A stretch of DNA of 64,000 nt from Plantibacter flavus (GTDB lineage: Bacteria; Actinomycetota; Actinomycetes; Actinomycetales; Microbacteriaceae): assembly GCF_900177615.1 (NCBI RefSeq), contig NZ_FXAP01000005.1, forward strand, positions 186,001 to 250,000, in the 5' to 3' direction. This document shows, in pieces, positions 40,604 through 49,817 of this stretch. The notes under the pieces were generated by a model that made no database searches, had not been told where the DNA came from, and saw only the letters and a program-made list of their open reading frames with translations. Each line of letters opens with the position of its first letter. Positions within the stretch are counted from its first letter, which is position 1. A program made the translations under genes and the position numbers.

Positions 40604-41683
40604 CTAGTCCTGGTCGCCGATGTCGGCCAGGCGCGCCTCCTCATCGGCGGTGATCGCCGACTCGATGATCGGGCCGAGCGCGCCGTTCATGACGCCGTCG
40701 AGGTTGTAGGCCTTGTACCCGGTCCGGTGGTCGGCGATGCGGTTCTCGGGGAAGTTGTAGGTGCGGATGCGCTCGGAACGGTCCATCGTACGGATCTGCG
40801 TCTTGCGGGCAGCGCTGTCGAGAGCGGCCTGCTCCTCCTGCTGACGCGCGAGGATGCGGGCGCGGAGCACGCGCATACCGGCCTCGCGGTTCTGCAGCTG
40901 GCTCTTCTCGTTCTGCATCGACACCACGATGCCGGTCGGCATGTGGGTGATGCGCACCGCGGAGTCCGTGGTGTTGACCGACTGACCGCCGGGGCCGCTC
41001 GACCGGTAGACGTCGATCTTCAGGTCGTTCTGGCTGATCTCGACCTCCTCCGGCTCATCGACCTCGGGGAAGACGAGGACACCCGTGGTGGAGGTGTGGA
41101 TGCGGCCCTGGGACTCGGTGGCCGGGACGCGCTGCACGCGGTGCACGCCGCCCTCGTACTTGAGGTGCGCCCAGACACCCTGCGACGGGTCGGTCGCGTT
41201 CGACTTGATCGCCACCTGGACGTCCTTGTAGCCGCCGAGGTCGCTCTCGGTGCGTTCGAGGAGCTCGGTCTTCCACCCCTTGGACTCCGCGTAGTGCAAG
41301 TACATCCGGAGCAGGTCGGCGGCGAAGAGCGCGCTCTCGGCGCCACCCTCGCCACCCTTGATCTCCATGATGACGTCGCGGCCGTCGTCGGGGTCGCGCG
41401 GGATGAGCAGCCGGCGGAGCTTCTCCTGGTTGGTCACCAGCAGCTCTTCGAGCACCGGCACCTCCTCCGCGAACGCCTCGTCCTCCTTGGCGAGCTCGCG
41501 AGCGGCGTCGAGGTCCTCCTGCGTCGCCTGCCAGGTGTGGTAGGCCGCGATGATCTTCGACAGCTCGGCGTAGCGGCGGTTGATCTTCTTCGACCGCGCG
41601 GGGTCGGCGTGGACAGCCGGGTCGGCGAGCTGATCCTGGAGATCCTTGTGCTCGGCGACGAGCGTCTCAACTGATTCGAACAT
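40604..41683 (-). CDS. prfA: Peptide chain release factor 1
   Basis: 359 residues, full length. The stop-codon-reading PAT motif is in [10 protein letters not shown], and the peptidyl-transferase motif is [13 protein letters not shown]. It ends translation at UAA and UAG. Preceded by AGGAAGAG. Its modifying enzyme gene prmC is downstream on the same strand, but three opposite-strand genes lie between. Confidence 0.97.
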   Translation of the reverse strand: MFESVETLVAEHKDLQDQLADPAVHADPARSKKINRRYAELSKIIAAYHTWQATQEDLDAARELAKEDEAFAEEVPVLEELLVTNQEKLRRLLIPRDPDDGRDVIMEIKGGEGGAESALFAADLLRMYLHYAESKGWKTELLERTESDLGGYKDVQVAIKSNATDPSQGVWAHLKYEGGVHRVQRVPATESQGRIHTSTTGVLVFPEVDEPEEVEISQNDLKIDVYRSSGPGGQSVNTTDSAVRITHMPTGIVVSMQNEKSQLQNREAGMRVLRARILARQQEEQAALDSAARKTQIRTMDRSERIRTYNFPENRIADHRTGYKAYNLDGVMNGALGPIIESAITADEEARLADIGDQD

Positions 41684-41729
41684 CGTTCTCTTCCTTCATC
41701 ACCATCATGCGGCACCGGGGGCGAAACAG

Positions 41730-41785
41730 GACCGACCCCACCCGTTCCCGATGCCGGTGCGGCGCGGGTACGGATGGGGTCGGTC
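41730..41785 (-). terminator. Hairpin between rho and prfA
   Basis: Arms 41730-41745 and 41770-41785 pair over 15 of 16 positions around a 24-base loop, starting seven bases after the rho stop. It may end or weaken the rho transcript before prfA. Confidence 0.55.
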
Positions 41786-41792
41786 GGGACCG

Positions 41793-44012
41793 CTAGCGGT
41801 GGTTGTTCTCGTGTCCGTGGCTGTGCGAGGTCGGTGCGGGCATCGACTTCTGCATCTGGACGAGGAACTCCACGTTGGACGTGGTCTCCTTCAGCTTGCC
41901 GAGGACGACCTCGAGGGCCTGCTGCTGGTCGAGGCCGGCGAGGGCACGACGCAGCTTCCAGGTGACCTTGACCTCGTCGGGGGCGAGCAGCATCTCCTCG
42001 CGGCGGGTCGAGGACGCGTTGACGTCCACGGCCGGGAAGATCCGCTTGTCGGCGAGCTGGCGCGAGAGCCGGAGCTCCGAGTTGCCGGTGCCCTTGAACT
42101 CCTCGAAGATGACCTCGTCCATCTTGGAACCGGTCTCGACGAGCGCGGTCGCGAGGATCGTGAGGGATCCGCCGTTCTCGATGTTGCGAGCGGCACCGAA
42201 GAAGCGCTTCGGCGGGTACAGCGCCGCGGCGTCGACACCACCGGAGAGGATCCGACCCGATGCGGGTGCGGCCAGGTTGTAGGCACGACCGAGACGCGTG
42301 ATCGAGTCGAGCAGCACGACGACGTCGTGGCCGAGTTCGACGAGACGCTTGGCGCGCTCGATCGCGAGTTCGGCGACCGTCGTGTGGTCCTCGGCCGGAC
42401 GGTCGAAGGTAGAGGCGATGACCTCACCCTTCACCGTGCGCTGCATGTCGGTGACCTCTTCGGGACGCTCGTCTACCAGCACGACCATGAGGTGGACCTC
42501 AGGGTTGTTGATCGAGATCGCGTTGGCGATCTGCTGCAGGACGATGGTCTTCCCGGCCTTCGGCGGGGCGACGATCAGGCCGCGCTGGCCCTTGCCGATC
42601 GGTGCGACGAGGTCGATGATGCGCTGCGTGAGCTTCGTCTGCTCCGTCTCGAGACGGAGGCGCTCCTGCGGGTACAGCGGGGTCAGCTTGCCGAACTCGA
42701 CGCGGGCGCCGGCCTCGTCGACGGACAGGCCGTTGACGGAGTCGACCTTGACGATCGCGTTGTACTTCTGGCGGCTGCTGCTGTCGTTGTCGCGCGGCTG
42801 ACGGATGGCCCCGACGACGGCGTCGCCCTTGCGCAGGTGGTACTTCTTCACCTGGCCGAGGGAGACGTAGACGTCGTTGGTGCCCGGGAGGTAGCCGGAG
42901 GTGCGCACGAAGGCGTAGTTGTCGAGGACGTCGAGGATGCCGGCGACCGGGATGAGGACGTCGTCCTCGGCGATCTCGGGCTCGACGTCGTCGTTCTGCA
43001 CGGATCCGCGACGCTTGCGGTCGCGGTAGCGGCTGCGGCCGCCACGACCCTCGGACTCGTCACCCTGGGGACCCTGGTTGCCCTGACCGCCCTGGTTGCC
43101 GCGGTTCTGCCCCTGCTGCTCCTGCTTGGCGTCGGCCTTCTGGCCGGCGTCGGCGTTCTGTCCACCGTTGTTCTGGTTGCCGTTGTTCTGGCCACCGTTG
43201 TTCTGGTTACGGCCACGGCCGCGACCGCGACGTCCGCCGGACGACTGGCCGTCCTGCTGCTCGCCGTCCTGGGTGTCGTCGGCGTCCGTGTTCGCGGCGT
43301 CGTCGTTCGAGTCCTGCTCGGAGGCGTTCTGGGCGGCGCGGTTCTGCTCGCCGCCGGCCTGCTCGCCGGCGCCCTGCTCAGCCGTGTTCTGCTCGGCGTC
43401 GTCGGCGTTGCGGTCGCGATCGCGTCCGCGACCACGACGGTTGCCGCGCGAACGCCTCGGCGTCTGCTCGGGGGTCGTCTCCTCGGCGCTCTGCGACTCA
43501 GCGGTCGTGGCGGCGTCATCGGGCTGCTCGGTGGGAGCCGCGTCGGCGGCAGCGGACGGCGCCTCGGCCTCGACCGGGGCGGGAGCGGCACCCGGCGCAG
43601 CCGGTGCCTCGACGACGGGGGCGCCGACGATCGGGGTCGCGTTCGGGGCGACGGTGGCCGTCGTGGCCCGGCGGGACTTGCGTCGCGCCGGCGGGGCCGC
43701 CTTCTCGGCACCGAAGGCCTGGTCGAGCGCGAGGTCGAGCTCGGGCAGCTTGGATTGCACCGGTGCCTCCGGCGCGACTTCGAGCGCGGAGACCGACTCG
43801 ATGACGTCGGCGGTCTCGGTGGCCGCGGCGTCGGTGTCGGTGTCGGTGCTGTTCTGGATGGTCTGGATGGCTTCGACCAGCTCGCCCTTGCGGAGCTTCG
43901 AGGCTCCGGCCACTCCGAGAGCGGCGGCGAGACGCTGCAGGTCGGCGACCTTGAGCGTCTTCGGGTCGGCATCCAGCGAGACGCCTGAGGCGCCTTCGTT
44001 GACGTCTGTCAC
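41793..44012 (-). CDS. rho: Transcription termination factor Rho with large N-terminal insertion
   Basis: 739 residues, about 320 more than E. coli Rho. The N-terminal helical Rho_N motif (about 20-50, [14 protein letters not shown]) is separated from the RNA-binding cold-shock-like domain (starts near [15 protein letters not shown]) by about 260 residues of low-complexity sequence: first Ala/Pro/Glu-rich, then Arg-Gly-rich ([10 protein letters not shown]), then Asn/Gln/Gly repeats ([10 protein letters not shown]), then another Arg/Gly/Asp patch. The ATPase part is intact: APPKAGKT Walker [15 protein letters not shown], and [13 protein letters not shown]. Such inserts are known in actinobacterial Rho and bind RNA. 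The Asn/Gln part here also looks prion-like. Confidence 0.97.
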   Translation of the reverse strand: MTDVNEGASGVSLDADPKTLKVADLQRLAAALGVAGASKLRKGELVEAIQTIQNSTDTDTDAAATETADVIESVSALEVAPEAPVQSKLPELDLALDQAFGAEKAAPPARRKSRRATTATVAPNATPIVGAPVVEAPAAPGAAPAPVEAEAPSAAADAAPTEQPDDAATTAESQSAEETTPEQTPRRSRGNRRGRGRDRDRNADDAEQNTAEQGAGEQAGGEQNRAAQNASEQDSNDDAANTDADDTQDGEQQDGQSSGGRRGRGRGRNQNNGGQNNGNQNNGGQNADAGQKADAKQEQQGQNRGNQGGQGNQGPQGDESEGRGGRSRYRDRKRRGSVQNDDVEPEIAEDDVLIPVAGILDVLDNYAFVRTSGYLPGTNDVYVSLGQVKKYHLRKGDAVVGAIRQPRDNDSSSRQKYNAIVKVDSVNGLSVDEAGARVEFGKLTPLYPQERLRLETEQTKLTQRIIDLVAPIGKGQRGLIVAPPKAGKTIVLQQIANAISINNPEVHLMVVLVDERPEEVTDMQRTVKGEVIASTFDRPAEDHTTVAELAIERAKRLVELGHDVVVLLDSITRLGRAYNLAAPASGRILSGGVDAAALYPPKRFFGAARNIENGGSLTILATALVETGSKMDEVIFEEFKGTGNSELRLSRQLADKRIFPAVDVNASSTRREEMLLAPDEVKVTWKLRRALAGLDQQQALEVVLGKLKETTSNVEFLVQMQKSMPAPTSHSHGHENNHR

Positions 44013-44244
44013 GTGTGTCTTCCTTCCCTTGCGTCGAGACAGAGCTGTCTCGCGCAGGCGGCGATCGCACCGGAATCCTGTGCGGCGGGTGGGTGATGTT
44101 CACACGACGCAGAGCCTGTGCGGATAGCCCGGTGCGACGACCCGGCGGAGCGCTGCTCAGCAGGATGGAAACACGGTGGGACCCGAACAGACGCGATCAA
44201 TTGGTGCGAAAGCGATGATTGTGCGGAATTGCCCCGGAAGCCGG

Positions 44245-45201
44245 TTACGCCGAAGAGGCGGGATGGGCCGGGTGCCCTCCCACTGTAGCACCCTTGAAGT
44301 CGACCGCGAGCATGAGCGACTGCCACGGGGTGGTGGCGTGCTCGGCGACCAGTGCAGTGGCTTCGAGGCGTCGTCCGGGATCGTCTGCGAGCACGAGGAT
44401 CGACGGACCGGCGCCGGACACGACGGCGGCGAAGCCGTGCTCGCGCAGCAGCGTGATGAGGGTGTTCGTCTCGGGCATCGCTGCGGCGCGGTAGCTCTGG
44501 TGGAGGCGGTCCTCGGTGGCCGCGAGCAGGAGCTCTGGGCTCTGCGTGAGCGCGGCGACGAGGAGCGCCGATCGCGAGACGTTGAACGCCGCGTCGGCGT
44601 GCGGCACGTTGGCGGGCTGCAGGCTGCGGGCGAGTTCCGTGGACATCGTGTGCTCGGGGACGAGCACGAGCGGCGAGACCCCGCGGTGCACGATGAGCTT
44701 CTTGTGCTGCGGACCGTCTTCCGTCGTCCACGCGATCGTCAGACCGCCGAACAGCGCCGGAGCGACGTTGTCGGGGTGACCCTCCATCTCCGTCGCGAGC
44801 CTGAGGAGGTCGTCCGGACCGAGCTCGACCCGACCCTCGAGGAGCCCCTTCGCCGCCATGATGCCGGAGACGATCGCGGCGCCCGAGGAACCGAGGCCGC
44901 GGCCGTGCGGGATGACGTTCCGAGCGACGACGTCGAGGCCGGGGAGGTCGTGGCCGTAGGCACGCAGAGCATGCGCGATCGCGGTGATCACGAGGTTCGA
45001 CGCGTCGGTCGGCACCTCGCCGGCGCCGACGCCGATGACCTCCACGAACACGCCCGGCTCCTCGCGGACCGTGACGGTCAGCTCGTCGTACAGCGCGAGC
45101 GCCAGACCGAGCGTGTCGAAGCCGGGGCCGAGGTTGGCGGTGGTCGCCGGCACCTTCACGGTGACGGTGCGTCCGATCGCAAGCGGTTCGGTGTGACTCA
45201 T
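44245..45201 (-). CDS. thrB: Homoserine kinase
   Basis: 318 residues, GHMP kinase family. Motif 1 VPATTANLGPGFDTLG, the phosphate loop PHGRGLGSSGAAIVSG, and motif 3 AVVSGAGPSILVL. It phosphorylates homoserine for threonine synthesis. It lies 65 bp downstream of hom on the same strand. The 232 bp after its stop, before rho, hold no gene; only the rho leader and start region are there. Confidence 0.95.
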   Translation of the reverse strand: MSHTEPLAIGRTVTVKVPATTANLGPGFDTLGLALALYDELTVTVREEPGVFVEVIGVGAGEVPTDASNLVITAIAHALRAYGHDLPGLDVVARNVIPHGRGLGSSGAAIVSGIMAAKGLLEGRVELGPDDLLRLATEMEGHPDNVAPALFGGLTIAWTTEDGPQHKKLIVHRGVSPLVLVPEHTMSTELARSLQPANVPHADAAFNVSRSALLVAALTQSPELLLAATEDRLHQSYRAAAMPETNTLITLLREHGFAAVVSGAGPSILVLADDPGRRLEATALVAEHATTPWQSLMLAVDFKGATVGGHPAHPASSA

Positions 45202-45266
45202 AGGGATGCCTGCAATCTGGTGAGAGGTCGGCGAGCGACGCGGTCGGTGGTCGTGCGGTTCGGCAC

Positions 45267-46586
45267 CTACTCGGCTCCTTCGACCCGGAGCACGGACACG
45301 ACCCGCTCGACGTGGGCGTTCGAGGCGAGCTGCTCGACCGTGGCCGCGAGGGCCGATTCGAGCGCCCGGTGGGTGCCGATGACCAGGGTAGCGGTCGACA
45401 GCGTCCCGTCCGAGGAGGCCACGGACTGCTGGAAGGTCTCGACCGAGACGCCGCCGTCGCTGAGGATCCCCGCGACCGCGGCGAGCACGCCGGGTTCGTC
45501 GGCCACCTCGAGGGTGACCTGGTATCGCGTCGTGACGCGGCCGATCTCGAGGACCGGCAGGTCGGCGTGCGTGGACTCGCCGACACCGGGGCCGCCGGCG
45601 ACGTGACGGCGGGCCGCCGAGACGAGGTCGCCGAGCACCGCGGATGCGGTCTCCTTGCCACCGGCGCCGGCGCCGTAGAACATCAGGCTCCCGGCGTTCT
45701 CGGCCTCCACGAACACGGCGTTGTTGCCGCCGTGCACTGCGGCGAGTGGGTGCTCCCGACCGATGAGCGCCGGGTAGACGCGGGCGGACAGGCCCTCCTC
45801 GCCGGTGGTCTCGTCGACGATGCGCTCGGCGATCGCGAGCAACTTGATGACGTAGCCCTCGCTGCGGGCGAGGTCGACCTGCGCCTTCGTGATCCCGGTG
45901 ATGCCCTCACGGTGGACGGCCTCGACGGGGACGGTGGTGTGGAAGGCGAGACTCGCCAGGATGGTCGCCTTCTGCGCCGCGTCGTAGCCCTCGACGTCGA
46001 GCGTCGGGTCGGCCTCGAGGTAGCCGAGCTCGCTCGCGACGGCTGCCGCGTCCTCCATCGTGTCGCCGAAGCGGTCCATCCGGTCGAGCATGTAGTTCGT
46101 GCTGCCGTTGACGATGCCGAGCACCCGGTTGATGCGGTCGCCCGCGAGGCTCTCCCGCAGGGGTCGGATGATCGGGATCGCCGCGGCGACGGCCGCCTCG
46201 TAGTACAGCTGGGCGCCGACCTGCTCGGCGGCGTCGAACAGTTCTGGGCCGTGCGTCGCGAGCAGCGCCTTGTTGGCGGTGACGATGTCGGCACCGGCGT
46301 TGATGGCCTGCAGGATGTGGCTGCGCGCCGGCTCGATGCCGCCGATGAGCTCGATCACGATGTCGGCGCTCAGGATGAGCTGCTCGGCATCGGTCGTGTA
46401 CAGCTCCTTCGGCAGGTCGACGTCGCGAGGTGCGTCGACGTCGCGCACGGCGATGCCGATGAGCTCGAGGCTCGCTCCGGCTCGGGACGCCAGTTCGTCG
46501 GCATGCTCGAGCAGCAGACGCGCCACCTGCGAGCCCACCGATCCAGCGCCCAGGAGGGCGACCTTCAGTCCGCGGTATTCGATCAT
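45267..46586 (-). CDS. hom: Homoserine dehydrogenase
   Basis: 439 residues. NAD(P) motif GAGSVGSQ near the N-terminus (GLKVALLGAGSVG), catalytic domain with NGSTNYMLDRM and GYDAAQKATILASLAFH, and a C-terminal ACT domain (from about 355, TRYQVTLEVADEPGVLAAVAGILSDGGVS) for feedback by threonine. It reduces aspartate semialdehyde to homoserine. ATG overlaps the lysA stop by four bases (ATGA). Confidence 0.96.
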   Translation of the reverse strand: MIEYRGLKVALLGAGSVGSQVARLLLEHADELASRAGASLELIGIAVRDVDAPRDVDLPKELYTTDAEQLILSADIVIELIGGIEPARSHILQAINAGADIVTANKALLATHGPELFDAAEQVGAQLYYEAAVAAAIPIIRPLRESLAGDRINRVLGIVNGSTNYMLDRMDRFGDTMEDAAAVASELGYLEADPTLDVEGYDAAQKATILASLAFHTTVPVEAVHREGITGITKAQVDLARSEGYVIKLLAIAERIVDETTGEEGLSARVYPALIGREHPLAAVHGGNNAVFVEAENAGSLMFYGAGAGGKETASAVLGDLVSAARRHVAGGPGVGESTHADLPVLEIGRVTTRYQVTLEVADEPGVLAAVAGILSDGGVSVETFQQSVASSDGTLSTATLVIGTHRALESALAATVEQLASNAHVERVVSVLRVEGAE

Positions 46587-47989
46587 TCCGTGTCCAATCC
46601 CGCATCGCGGCTGAGGAGGTCGTGCTCGGTCTCGCCCCGCACGATGACGCGGGCCGCGCCACCCGACACGGCGACGACGGCCGGGCGACCGAGGTAGTTG
46701 TAGTTGCTCGCGAGGGACCAGCAGTAGGCACCGGTCGCGGGGACGGCCAGGAGGTCGCCGTCGCGGACGTCGGCTGGCAGGTAGTCGGCGTTCACGACGA
46801 TGTCGCCCGACTCGCAGTGTTTGCCGGCGATCCGGACGAGCGCGGGGGACGCGTCGCTCACCCGATCGGCGATCCGGACCGTGTAGTCCGCGCCGTACAG
46901 CGACGGCCGGGCGTTGTCGCTCATCCCGCCGTCGACGCTGACGTAGCGTCGGACGGCCGTCTCGCCCTCGTCGTTCCAGGCGACGACGACGTCCTTGATC
47001 GTGCCGACCTCGTAGAGCGTGATGCCGGCGCCGCCGATGATCGCGCGTCCCGGTTCGAAGGCGAGCTTCGGGATCCGGACGCCGTGGAGGTCTGCCGCCG
47101 CCTGGACACCGGCGAGGATGTCCGCCGCGAGCTGCTCGATCGGCGTCGGGTCGTCGGCGCTGGTGTAGGCGATGCCGAAGCCGCCACCGAGGTTGAGCTC
47201 GGGCACGGGGCCGCCCTCGAGCAGGCGGGCGTGGACGGCGAGCAGCCGGGCGGCGGATTCGGCGAACCCGTCGGACCCGAAGATCTGGGAGCCGATGTGG
47301 CAGTGGAGTCCGAGGAAGTCGAGCGAGGCGTGGGACCGGATGCGCGCGACGGCGGCGGCGGCGTCCTCGAGCGGCAGGCCGAACTTCTGGTCCTCGTGGG
47401 CGGTCGCGAGGTACTCGTGCGTGTGGGCGTGGACGCCGCTGTTCACGCGCAGGCGCACCGACTGGACCCGGCCGGCGCGCTCGGCCGCCGCGGCCACACG
47501 GTCGATCTCGGTGAGGCTGTCGAGCACGATCGCGCCGATCCCGACGCCCACGGCTCGCTCGATCTCCGCGACCGACTTGTTGTTGCCGTGGAAGCCCAGC
47601 TGGGCCGGATCGGTCCCGGCGGCGAGTGCGACGGCGAGTTCTCCGCCGCTGCAGATGTCGATGCGGAGGCCCTCCGCCGTCATCCAGCGCGCGACCTCGG
47701 CCGAGAGGAACGCCTTCCCCGCGTAGTAGACGGCGACACTCGTGCCGCGGGCGGCCGCCTCACGCTCGAACGCCTCTCGCAGCGTGCGGGCGCGGGCCCG
47801 GGCGTCGTCCTCGTCGACGACGTAGAGCGGCGTGCCGAAGCGTTCCTGGAGCGTGCGGACGTCGACGCCGCCGAGCTGCAGGAGGCCGTCGGTGTCGCGG
47901 GCGGCCGACGCCGGCCACACGGCTGGATCGAGCGCGTTCGGATCGACGGGCTCGGCGAGCCAGTCGGGGGCGAGGGGGTTTCTGGCCAC
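46583..47989 (-). CDS. lysA: Diaminopimelate decarboxylase
   Basis: 468 residues, fold type III PLP decarboxylase. The PLP Lys is in VYYAGKAFLS, GLHCHIGSQ holds the His that stacks on the cofactor, the phosphate loop is ELNLGGGFGI, and FEPGRAI, CESGDI and GAYCWSLASNYN are the substrate-binding segments. The product is lysine, and meso-diaminopimelate is consumed. GTG 47989 follows AGGACAC. It lies in the order argS-lysA-hom-thrB typical of actinobacteria, with two extra genes (48313-49699) after argS. Confidence 0.95.
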   Translation of the reverse strand: MARNPLAPDWLAEPVDPNALDPAVWPASAARDTDGLLQLGGVDVRTLQERFGTPLYVVDEDDARARARTLREAFEREAAARGTSVAVYYAGKAFLSAEVARWMTAEGLRIDICSGGELAVALAAGTDPAQLGFHGNNKSVAEIERAVGVGIGAIVLDSLTEIDRVAAAAERAGRVQSVRLRVNSGVHAHTHEYLATAHEDQKFGLPLEDAAAAVARIRSHASLDFLGLHCHIGSQIFGSDGFAESAARLLAVHARLLEGGPVPELNLGGGFGIAYTSADDPTPIEQLAADILAGVQAAADLHGVRIPKLAFEPGRAIIGGAGITLYEVGTIKDVVVAWNDEGETAVRRYVSVDGGMSDNARPSLYGADYTVRIADRVSDASPALVRIAGKHCESGDIVVNADYLPADVRDGDLLAVPATGAYCWSLASNYNYLGRPAVVAVSGGAARVIVRGETEHDLLSRDAGLDTE

Positions 47990-48312
47990 GGGGGTGTCCT
48001 GAGTCCTGTTGAGCGGAAAAGGAGGTTCTCGTTGGGCGAGCGGACCCGGTTTGGCCCCTGAAGCACCGATTTGCAGAGCACCGAAGAAGGTGGATGCGTA
48101 CGGCCCGGTGGTTGGTGATCCCGGTCGTCCGCATCCATCGTCGCTCGGTTGGAACGACTGAGGTGGAACACGGGCCGCAAGGCCCGACGGCACACCTCAC
48201 CGCCCGGTCGGAGCAGTGGGTGTGTGGAAAGTCTAGCGAGACGTGCGTGCCCGTGCAGCATCGTGACGTCGGGTGGCCCGCTCCCCTCCGCCGCCGGGTG
48301 GAGGGGCGAGGT
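47990..48312 (-). other. 323-bp leader region upstream of lysA
   Basis: No gene is supported here. On the minus strand it holds, in order, a terminator hairpin for the LmeA-like gene (48283-48306), a possible -10 element TAGACT (48230-48235), and a 6-bp stem GGGCC-type hairpin (48171-48186). If that -10 is used, the lysA message has a leader of about 235 bases. I see no lysine-codon-rich leader peptide and no recognisable lysine riboswitch. Confidence 0.5.
48283..48306 (-). terminator. Hairpin after the LmeA-like gene
   Basis: CCCCTCC and GGAGGGG arms (7 bp) flank a 10-base loop, 6 bases after the stop of the LmeA-like gene. There is no T-run, so strength is uncertain. Confidence 0.5.
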
Positions 48313-49080
48313 TCAGTCGCAGCTGCCGAGCGTCTGCAGCGACGCCTCGTCGAGCCGGAGCGTCGTCGAGGTCAGGGTGGCGGTCGCCGCCTCCGGCGTC
48401 ACCGCGAGTCCGTCGAGGTCGACCCCCTCCGGCAGGTACTGGGCGACGCAGATGCTCGGCGGCTCGCCCTGCAGGAAGCCGGTCACGAGCGCCCGTAGGT
48501 CGATGACGCCGAGGAGGCCGGTGTCGACGTTCACGGACGTCGGCATGAGGTTCACGCGGTCGGCCGTGGTGGTCGGCGCCACGGAGAAGTCGTACGGGAT
48601 CGTGAACCCGAGGACGGTCGCCTCACCCGCGTACCCGATCTCGTCGTCGCCGAGGGTGAGCGTACCCGGGAGCCCGGCCGTCTTGGCGAGGTCCGCCGCT
48701 CCGGCAGCGTCGATCCTGATGGTCGCCACCACCCGACCGATGGTCTGCTCCGGGTCGAGGGGGACCCGGTCGGCACTGACGCGGAGGTCCAGCGGGACGC
48801 CGTCGACGCTCGCGTCCGGTGCACGCAGGTCGACGTGCTCGAACGTTCCGGCGAGGTACTGGGCGATGACCGAGGCACCGCCGATCGACACGGCCACGTC
48901 GGCGTCGACGTTGTCGGGCAGACTCTGCTCGATCTGCGTCGCGACGCGCTCCTCGGCGACGCCGCGCACGATCGTGTCGGCGATCAGGAACGCGCCGACC
49001 AGGATGACGAGCACCCCGACGACGATGACGATCGGAAGCCAGGGACGCCTGCGCTTACCCGACGGTTGCTGCTCACTCAT
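48313..49080 (-). CDS. LmeA-like (DUF2993) phospholipid-binding protein
   Basis: 255 residues. Basic N-terminus, one membrane helix (about 15-36), then an envelope domain of about 210 residues. The DUF2993 pattern is visible: ADTIVRGVAEERVATQI, GASVIAQYLAGTFEHVDL and LPDNVDADVAVSIGG. In mycobacteria LmeA binds phospholipid and supports lipomannan elongation. This protein should face the outside of the membrane. The conserved Cys pair near the C-terminus (SICVAQYL and LGSCD) could form a disulfide. Lies 37 bp downstream of the lipoprotein gene. Confidence 0.82.
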   Translation of the reverse strand: MSEQQPSGKRRRPWLPIVIVVGVLVILVGAFLIADTIVRGVAEERVATQIEQSLPDNVDADVAVSIGGASVIAQYLAGTFEHVDLRAPDASVDGVPLDLRVSADRVPLDPEQTIGRVVATIRIDAAGAADLAKTAGLPGTLTLGDDEIGYAGEATVLGFTIPYDFSVAPTTTADRVNLMPTSVNVDTGLLGVIDLRALVTGFLQGEPPSICVAQYLPEGVDLDGLAVTPEAATATLTSTTLRLDEASLQTLGSCD

Positions 49081-49117
49081 GTTCCGAGGGTAGCGAACCG
49101 TCGTCTCCGTGGACGCG

Positions 49118-49699
49118 TCAGCAGGCCTGGTCGAGCTCGACCTCCGGCATGTCGAGCACCCTGCCGCTGAATCGCTCCCAGTCGGCAGCCGAAGTGGGGT
49201 ACAAGGCAGCCAGCGTGAACCCTTCCAGCTCGGTGAGGTTCGAGTCTTCCAAGGAACTCTTCGTCAGGACCTCCGGGGAGGTGAACGCCGCACGAACCGG
49301 GTCACCGGGGATGACGAAGGCCGGCGCGACCGTCTTCCCGCCCTCGCCCCGGACGACGACGGAGAGTGCCCCGTCGATCTGCAGCATGCTTGCGCCCACC
49401 TCCTCGAGCTCGATCTCGAACGGCGCGCACTGCACCGGAGGCGAGACGATGTTCTGGAGGTAGTCCATGGTGCCGACGCTGCCGGCGTGCAGGCCGTCGG
49501 GGAACTGCAGGCGGATCGAGACGCCGGACCCTTCCGTCCCGAACGGTGCGAACGCTCGGAGGTCCGCGGCCGACGCGGAGGTCGCGCTCGGCGTCGCAGT
49601 GCCGGGAACGCCCGAGCCCTGGCCGACACAGCCGGCGAGCGACAGGGCCGCCGCGATCACGACGACGACGAGGGATGGGCGGGAGGTGAGGCTGCGCAT
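49118..49699 (-). CDS. Putative lipoprotein
   Basis: 193 residues. Signal peptide with lipobox LAGC (Cys at about 24), Ser/Thr/Ala spacer, then a domain of about 140 residues with two Cys (PVQCAPF and the last residue) that may form a disulfide. It does not match a family I can name. It could work with the LmeA-like envelope protein just downstream, since both are exported and on one strand. Confidence 0.7.
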   Translation of the reverse strand: MRSLTSRPSLVVVVIAAALSLAGCVGQGSGVPGTATPSATSASAADLRAFAPFGTEGSGVSIRLQFPDGLHAGSVGTMDYLQNIVSPPVQCAPFEIELEEVGASMLQIDGALSVVVRGEGGKTVAPAFVIPGDPVRAAFTSPEVLTKSSLEDSNLTELEGFTLAALYPTSAADWERFSGRVLDMPEVELDQAC

Positions 49700-49751
49700 C
49701 CTGTCACGCTACCGAAGGACTCGCCGCACGGACAGCGCACACCGGAGGACG

Positions 49752-49796
49752 GCGCGAGCGCAGGACCGTTCCCGAGGAACCGTCCTGCGCTCGCGC
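49752..49796 (-). terminator. Terminator after argS
   Basis: 21-base arms (49752-49772 and 49776-49796) pair with a single mismatch around a CGA loop, beginning 21 bases after the argS stop. It separates argS from the lipoprotein gene downstream on the same strand. Confidence 0.85.
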
Positions 49797-49817
49797 GGAT
49801 CTCCTGCTGCGGGGAAG

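Noticed and set aside
43080-43220. Short repeats inside rho that might look like a CRISPR or VNTR
   Set aside because: They code in frame for NNGGQ-type residues, have no spacers and vary in sequence.
41646-43988. 780-codon plus-strand open frame opposite rho, with hydrophobic Val/Leu runs
   Set aside because: Antisense of the low-complexity rho insert; the apparent membrane helices are the complement of its Asn/Gln codons.
46583-48193. Longer lysA reading frame starting at 48193
   Set aside because: The extra 68 codons have no similarity to the family and cross the likely promoter; GTG 47989 has a ribosome site.
47990-48260. Lysine riboswitch or leader-peptide attenuator before lysA
   Set aside because: I could not find the L-box core or a lysine-codon run; only a small hairpin and a possible -10 remain.
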